This document shows positions 50,901 to 59,900 of a stretch of DNA of 64,000 bases, in pieces. Positions within the stretch are counted from its first letter, which is position 1. Every line of letters starts with the position of its first letter. Made by a program: the position numbers and the translations under genes. This DNA comes from Pieris napi (Eukaryota > Arthropoda > Insecta > Lepidoptera > Pieridae), in contig NC_062249.1 in the NCBI RefSeq assembly GCF_905475465.1, forward strand, positions 7,328,501 through 7,392,500, written 5' to 3'. A model generated the notes under the pieces. It worked only from the letters and a program-made list of their open reading frames with translations, did no database searches and was not told the origin of the DNA.

Positions 50901-53900
50901 GCAATGCTTCATCATACTGCAAAACTTTATCATTTTAATTCAAGACTTAACAACCGAATTAATGTCTGGCAAATTCATTTTCAGTTTTTCTTATATTTAA
51001 ATAACATAATATTAAAATTACAGACATTCTAAAATACTTTGAAATTTTTATAAAAATACAACTTAAAATCGCGTCTGGACATAGTTAGCAACGTGAAAAA
51101 TGTCTGGCAATAAAAAAAGTATGTCAGGTAGACGTATTTAAAAAGGAAAAATCAAAAATTACGCTTCTTAAAATGCAATGCTTCATCATACTGCAAAACT
51201 TTATCATTTTAATTCAAGACTTAACAACCGAATTAATGTCTGGCAAATTCATTTTCAGTTTTCCTTATATTTAAATAACATAATATTAAAATTACAGACA
51301 TTCTAAAATGCTTTGAAATTTTCATAAAAATAAAACTTAAAATCGCGTCTGGCACATAGTTAGCAACGTGAAAAATGTCTGGCAATAAAAAAAGTATGTC
51401 AGGTAGACGTATTTAAAAAGGAAAAATCAAAAATTACGCTTCTTAAAATGCAATGCTTCATCATACTGCAAAACTTTATCATTTTAATTCAAGACTTAAC
51501 AACCGAATTAATGTCTGGCAAATTCATTTTCTGTTTTTCTTATATTTAAATAACATAATATTAAAATTACAGACATTCTAAAATGCTTTGAAATTTTTAT
51601 AAAAATAAAACTTAAAATCGCGTCTGGCACATAGTTAGCAACGTGAAAAATGTCTGGCAATAAAAAAAGTATGTCAGGTAGACGTATTTAAAAACGAAAA
51701 ATTAAAAATTACGCTTCTTAAAATGCTTTTAAAATCCAGGATTTTTAGCTGGACAGATAGGATGCGCACTAATGAACGCAACCACTACCGCCAGCCAGAT
51801 TGCCCAGACTCTAACCGGAAGTGCAAGAAGGAAGACATATCACAAAATCAGCTGACCTAAAATTCTTTTTTTCAAACGTTGCTACCTCCCGTACTATAAG
51901 CTTTCACGATGACCCTTTTTTTATAAAGCTAAAAAATATAATATAATATTATTATTAAAAAAACTGTTTCCAATATTATTTATGTGAAGCTTAAGTTTAT
52001 AAATAGGACCCTAATAATTCAAATTGATAATATAATATGGAATATATTTTCTTAATATTATTTAATTTTCGCCAGAACCCTAAACCACATTGGTCTGACG
52101 AAGTTCTCTTGTATGGAGATGTGTGACTATCTTTTGTCCACTTTTCCCAACCTCGGAGAATGCACCATGCAAAATATATGTGAAAACCTCTCAGAAAATT
52201 GTTGTGGTAAGGTTTCTGATATTTTTTACTTTTTATTAAAATCTTGAAGTTTGAAACATATTTGGGTTATTGATAATCTTTGGAGGGACTTCCTCTATCA
52301 ACCACAAACACTATGTTGGCGGGAATTGAATCAGGATCTCTGGAGTTTATACCATGTGTTTGGGACCTGTACGTGGGGCCTTAATAAAAAAGGGTGCGTG
52401 TACTTATATACGCGCGTAAGAAGTTATACTTCTTTGGCATTATTAAAAATAGTTTTTGATTGCATGCAAATAATTAATTACAATTAAATAATTACCTACT
52501 TACATTTGAAAAATTAAATAAGTATTTATTATTATTCTCTTACATTAAGTGTAACATAAGTTCTATTATTATTCGAATGTTGTTTTTAAATTATGTCCAA
52601 TGCCGTAGCATCTTCCGTGGGCAACATCATTCTGTTAATTTTGTGTCACGGTGCGCGCGCATCTTAAAATTTCACTCTCATAAATTTTTCATAACGCGCC
52701 TAAAGAAGTATAACTTCAATAATTAATGTACAAAAATATCTTCCCAACTGTTACCGGGCTTCAAACATCCTCAAAATCTTGGCAAGTTTAAAAAAAAAAC
52801 CAGTAGTTTTGGCCGATTTTTTATCTGTTTCTTTATCAATCTCTTACTAATAAGTAGGTGATCAGCCTTCTGTGCCTGACACACACCGAGTTTTGGCTCT
52901 AAGCCATGCCGGTATTCTCACGATGCTTTTCACCGTACAAGCTAGTGTTAAATGCGCACATAGACAGAAAAGTTCATGGGTTCGAAATTATGACCTCCAC
53001 TCGACGAAGCTCAAGCTTAATGAACTTACTCTTTCAGTTCGCGAGAACCCATACTTCGAGTGGGAGAAACCGGGAATCTCTCGTTATCTTCTGAGTATGG
53101 TGATCTCCTGCGCCGTTCTGTGGAGTCTGATGTTTATGTTGGAGTACAGGTTGATTCAGAGGGTAAAAATTATAGTTTTTAAAGGAATAATTATAGAAGA
53201 GTTGTTCTACAGGTCCTTTTCGAAGTAATTTTTTTTATCTATGTGTATAAAGATCAAATATTATGTAATAGAGAATTTAGATTTAAATGAGAATCGTATA
53301 GTTTTCGTATATATGTATTTAAAAAAGTGTGTGTGTTGACTCCTTACGAACGATAAAATGGCGATAATGTTCTGTGGCTGTCGACCATATTTTCATACTA
53401 AAGGTGGTAAGAATATATCTTTTTTATAATATAAATGTTTGTAGTAGTAATAAAACGTACCTACATCATCTATGCCCAAATAGGATTTTCTTTCTGTGAC
53501 CAAAGTTACCTTTATAGTAAGAGAAGAATAAGAATGAACAATCTTTTTAGTTTTAATTTCACTGACCATTACTATTGACAAAACTCTATGGCACGCTAGA
53601 CAACCTACTTTTATTTTTTACATCTGTCAACACTGACAATGTTGTAACGTGGCTGTCAAAACGTGAATTCAAAATAGAAAAGTCTGTGTAATGTATTCCA
53701 TCTCATTCTTTTACACGTTCAATCCTACAGATTTTTGTCTCTTTCTACATAACGCCTCAACTTTTCGTATTACACTCGATTTTACTCCTCATAAAATTTC
53801 CGTACCGGGCCTTATAACTCAAATCGTTTCTTAAGGAGTAAACTCCAAAAATATTGGATCTTACTATTAAATTTATTGAAATAAACCGTACCTAGTATTC

Positions 53901-56900
53901 GGAATCAGTCCCTAAAAGTCAAGTTGGGAACAGCGCAATTTTTTATGGGACAGCAGGCAAACTCTCTTAAAATAAGGCGTTTATCGCCGCCCATGGACAC
54001 CTGCAATACCAGGAGCGTTCCACGTACGTTGTTGGCCTTTATGGTTCGCTCTCCTCTTGAAGGCCTCTAAGTCGTAACTGTTGAGAAATATTTATGTCAC
54101 CGTAAAATTGTAAACACCGTTAGATTGTAATATATCTCGCGAGATTGTGAACTGTCGAAAGGTTGTGAACCTCAACTTACTGCTTACAATTTAACGTATT
54201 ATTATTCGGTAGATTGTAATCTATCGAAGTGAAACCGAGAATTCTGACAGCTATCTATTTTTGACATGTCAGAGATGACAAACCTTTTTGGCCGGGCACA
54301 TTTTTCAATTTCAATATGAGTCTGAACTACTGAGTCTATACATACATTTTATTGTTAGTTAATGTATCCATTTTATTAAGTGCGGTGCTTCATATTAAAA
54401 GTAGTTTAAAGGCGAGGGATAATTACCTCCCTTTTCAACACAAACAGTAAAAAACGCACAAGTAAAGAAAACATTTTTTTAAAGGTTTACTAAACCTGGA
54501 ATTATCAAGCAGTGATGCCAGCTAAAGAATAAAATTTGTTATTTTTAAATTAGGTCACTTGAGTAAGTAAATATTTAGATTTACCTTTTTGTAGGTTAAA
54601 CATAACAAATACGTAGCATTTTTTTTATTGCCCGCAAATAACTTAAATTTGTGTCTTTACCGGTGGAGAACTTTTTTAGTAGCAACACTTATGAAATGTC
54701 AGAATTCTACGGAATGAAAAATTTGAATATAGTAATACTTATAACCAATAATATAATAATAATAATTAAGTATTGTTATTTTGTGTGTTTATGTGTGTGT
54801 GTTTTCGTTTGTAATAAATGTTATGTCTTATGTCTTATAATTCTAGTTATTTGTATGGAGCAGACGCCCGGCTCCATTGGACGAAGCCTCCTTAGACCCG
54901 GACGTGGCCGACGAAGTGCGTCACGCGAAACAAGCGCCGCTCGCTGCGCACACGCTGGTTGCTCACTCCCTTTCCAAGTACTATGGGAAAAATCTTGCAG
55001 TAGATCAGATATCTTTTAGTGAGTGTACTTATTTTGCTTTACTAGTCAATTTATATTCAATATATCTTCTGTGCGTGTGTTTATAATTAAACTTCTAAAA
55101 GGCTGGACCGATTTTGATGGTTGTTTTGTGTGTTTAAGTGGATTCGAGAAGGTTTAAATTTACAATTACATGGTATTTTTTTTATATTTAAAAATTGTGT
55201 ACAGGACAACATCTGGGCGCGCCAGTTTGTTATGAATAGGGGTTTGTATTTTTGTGCTTAGTTTAATTGTTGTATTTCTATTGCTATTATTATCAAGTTA
55301 CTGTTAGAATAGAAATTACAGAAATAAAATACATCATAAATTTAAGAGAAATTCAAAGGGAAAGGTTTAATATTCTATTATGATAAAAAAACTTTGTTTT
55401 TTGTATATTTTAAAGTTTCATTTAGATTACTCCATTTTAAAGTAGACTTGTAGTAAAAAATAGTTTTTCTAATATATGGCTATATTGATATATCTTATTC
55501 CCATTGCAATGAATTAAAAATTATACAACATCATTGTGTTGTTTTATAAGATATTTTAAGGTAAACACGAATAAAAAAAATCTCTACGTCCTTTACTTTT
55601 GTACTTGTGGATGAGTTTCCCACTATTTGTTTATTTCGGATTACGAACATAATATATTATAACTAACCATGTTCAATATCTTCTTTTTTCATGTGTTTTA
55701 AAAAAGTAGTCTTGTTTTCTTTTTCTTGTATTAAAAGTGTATATTTTCCAGCTGTGGGTGAGGCGGAATGTTTCGGTCTTCTGGGAGTAAACGGGGCTGG
55801 GAAGACCACCACCTTCAAAATGCTTATGGGAGATGAGTCCATCTCAAGTGGAGATGCTTACGTGTGCGGACACTCAGTTCGCTCTGACCTCAATAAAGTT
55901 TATGAAAATATTGGTGAGTGAAGTTTAGCGATTGTTGCGTAGGCCCTGGTTAATTCAAAACGCGACGTAATTTCTACAAGTCGTTGATTTTATTCGATTC
56001 GTAGGGTACAACTAAACTACAGATTCGGATTTCCAGTGTTATTATTGGTTTCGGGTACAAAGGGGCGATTTTTTTTGTCTAAAATTTGATAAATAAAACA
56101 GATACTGTACAGTAACTCATCACGTAGCCTAGATTTCTTAAAAAAAAAAGGGTGCGTGTACTTATGTACGCGCGTAAGAAGTTATACTTCTTTGGCATTA
56201 TTAAAAATAATTTTTGAAATGAAATGAAATAGTTTATTCTTGCAAGTAGGACTATATAAATCACTTTTACAATGTCTTCCTAAACTAGATGAAGTCGACA
56301 TTTCCTAACTGACTGCCCTGAGAAGAAATGTCGAAACAAACTCGGGGGTCTTAGTCTCTTTTATAGTCCAGATAATACAATAATAAATTAATAAATTGGT
56401 GTAAACAAATGCAGAGTATTTACTGGACTGGTCTTTGGAAGAAAGAACCAGATCGATCTGAGCAAGCCTGTGCCAGCAGACGGCTAGCATGCCCCGAATA
56501 GCTCATGCAGCTCAACCATTTTTGAGGGAGCTGCACAACCCGGTACACAACAATACCGCCAGTGGCACCATAAAAATATGTGGGGCAACAACTCACTCAG
56601 ATCGCCAGCCCAAAATAACTATAGACTAAAATGTATCATTTGATTGCATGCAAATAATTAATTACAATTAATTAATCAAAGACTGGAAAAGGAGTCATTA
56701 TAGTCAATAAAGTTCAGTTTACATTTGCGAAATTAAATAAATAAATAATTATTATTATTCTCTTACATTAACATAAATTCTATTATTATTCGAATGTTGT
56801 TTTTAAATTATGTCCAATGCCGTAGCATCTTCCGTGGGCAACTTCATTCTGTGAATTTTGTGTCACGGTGCGCGCGCATCGTAAAATTTCACTCTCATCA

Positions 56901-59900
56901 ATTTTTCATAACGCGCCTAAAGAAGTATAACTTCAAAAAATGTTGACGGTTCTCGAGTAAAACAAAATTATTTAGGCCATTTTTCCACATTGTTAAATAT
57001 CATTACGAAACTAGCAAGCGTAGCTTTAATGGTCTAATGACTTTATTTATATATTTTTAGTATTGGGAGAGATTCTTAAAGTATATCATCACAGGAGATT
57101 TTCTAGTAAATTTCACAACCTTACATCAAAAAATTTAAACCTTACTAATGCAATGGTCCGTTCTTTGTTTTTTATATTGTGTAAATATTCTAAATTTAAT
57201 TTTCTAGTAGGAATTTCTTTAGGTTTTGGTCACTATGTGTACTTATTGCACGTTCTAATAATATAATAATAATAAATGTCTAACATTTATTTTATTTGTG
57301 CGTATGTGATAATATAGTACCTTTAAAATAAATAGTTTAAATAAAACCTCTTTAAATAATGATGTAAATACGTTTTATTTAATTTCATAGATAAAAAGTA
57401 AAAATCTTTTTGTCCATAGGATACTGTCCCCAGTTCGATGCCGTGTTCGGCGAACTGACGGGACGTGAGACGCTCCGATTGTTTTCATTGTTCCGTGGCA
57501 TCCGTGACGAGTATTCAACTGCGCGTGCGCATATGCTGGCTGCTGCGCTTGGATTTACGAAGCATTTGGATAAGCGGGTAATGTTTTTTTATTTTTTGCC
57601 TCCACACCAATGGTTTGAATTTTGTTTAATGAAGTATGATTTATTCTTATATTGTACAATTGTCCTCCACACACGTATTAAAAAAAATCATCTCATTGTA
57701 AATCTTAACCATTCTTGAATCCACTTTAATAAAAAAAAATCTATCCAGCTGATTAGAAGGAGTTTCAATTACAAACACATCCACAGAAGATATATATAAA
57801 GATTGTAAAATGTGAAGATGTGTGTGTGGTCTAATATGAAAAAAAATTGCACGGTCAAAAAGTTATCACATCTCATGGAATCTTCTGAAATCAAAATATC
57901 ACTAACAGCCTTATTATTTGTCTTTATGTCCATTTAATAGTCTTTGCCGGTAATAATCCTCAGGTGGATCAGTACTCGGGCGGCAACAAGCGTAAGCTGA
58001 GTACGGCGATATCTCTGATGGGCGGGGCTCGGCTCGTGTTCGTAGATGAGCCGACTACGGGCGTAGACCCCGCCGCTAAGAGACAAGTGTGGCGGGCTCT
58101 TAGGAATGCTAGGTATTTGTTCTTATATTATCTTTAACCATTTCATATATCTAACAAAGATTATCGTAATATTTAGTTAATTCAGTATTTTATTTAAGTT
58201 GTTTATTATCTAATGCCTCTACCACTTTTTTATTCTTTACACATTAAAAAAAAGTATATAGTAATAGGTACCAAGCCATGAAATATGTTCAAAGTATACT
58301 TATGCGTGTTTATGCAACAAAGTGTTAAATAAATCTATTCTTATTAAATTATGATATAGTATTTTTTCTGCTTTATCCACAAAGGCTTAGTTATTAAAGC
58401 ACTTATTGAGCGATGGTAAAAATAGATCACCTCCTAAATCAGCTGTAATAACTGAAAAAATATTGGCAGCGGAAAAATAATCTCAAATATAAACGATGTT
58501 CACTCTTCAGAAACGTTTTATTATTCTAAAGGTATGTTTCACAATGTATGGATAAAGTACCAAAAAGCTATGCAACACATAAATTATTTGTAAGATATAT
58601 TATTGCTATTTGACATTCATCAGACTCGTAACTTGTGATGGATTGACTTTATGTGACGAATAGCGCTATCTGACAGTCGTGAAACGCAACAATAGTGTTT
58701 ATCTTACCAATAAGTAATACACAGCTAATTTGGAACTTATGTAGAATTTATCCGTACATTGTGAAATATACCCTAATTATTTTGAATTTGTTATGATTTC
58801 GTATCTGTGTGTTCAGACGCGCGAACACGTCTTTCGTACTAACATCGCACAGTATGGAGGAATGCGAAGCGCTCTGCTCCCGTCTGACCGTGATGGTACA
58901 CGGACGCTTCCAATGTCTCGGATCACCGCAACATCTCAAGAATAAATTCTCGCAAGGTATTAGAAGAAATAGATCACTATAGTACAAACATAATCGCACA
59001 TTTTTTTTTATTTTTTCGTCTTATTATTGCTCTAATATTATAAATAAACTTAAAGTAGGAAATCACCAAAAAACTCTAAGGCCAAATCTTGGTATCTAAA
59101 GGGCCACCCCACAGTACACATTGTTTTACTTTTAAACTATAGAAACTAGTTATGTGTAATGACAAATGTGCTGTAGAAAAATGTATCATCTATAGTAGTC
59201 GTACCAATTCTTAAAATACCGGCAACACACTTGCGAGCCTTCAGTGTGAGTATCCATGGGGGTATTGTCGCTTAGCAACAGATGAGTCTCCTGCCCATTT
59301 GTTGTTTGATTTACAATCACATCTATTTTGTTGTCTCAGTAGGAATATGTATGTATGTTGGTAATATTTTTGAATATAATAAGGTGCAAACGGGCAGAAA
59401 ACTCATATGGTGATAAGTGATACCGCCGCCCGTGAACTCTCACACTGTCAGAAAGCTCGCAAGCGCGTTGCCGGCCTTTTAAGAATTGGTACTCTTTTCT
59501 TGAAGGGAGAAATTGATGTTGAATTGGTTCGGAAATGCTACTGTTTGCACCTACTTATATAATAGTAGCTTGTCACTTCTATAGCAGTTATTATTAATAT
59601 TAGTACTAATCGTAATCAATATAATATCTCATCGAATCGATAACTTAGTTTTTTAACGATAACAATTTTTAATATAGTTTTTAGTAAAGTTCTATCCTTG
59701 CAGAAATCAAACTCAAATCTGTTATTTGAAAAAAATATGTAAATTTTCGACTCTTTTTGAAACACAAATTTAATTGTCTTATGTCTTTTAGGTTTCACGT
59801 TGACAATAAAAGTGAAATCGGGTGATAATGAAGGACCAAGCAACATTGACTTAATTAAAAGCTATGTCATGGCAAACTTTATCCGTCCACGACTGATGTG

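Noticed and set aside
50641..51730. CRISPR-like array
   Set aside because: Units of 275 bp are directly adjacent without spacers and the genome is animal; it is a tandem repeat in a transposon.
52872..53037. Open frame running into ABCA exon 24
   Set aside because: It is read-through of a reversed SINE; the acceptor CTTTCAG at 53037 and phase with exon 23 set the exon.
54651..54846. Upstream extension of ABCA exon 25 (frame beginning MSLPVENFF)
   Set aside because: Different frame from exon 25; the acceptor TTCTAG at 54846 keeps phase with exon 24.
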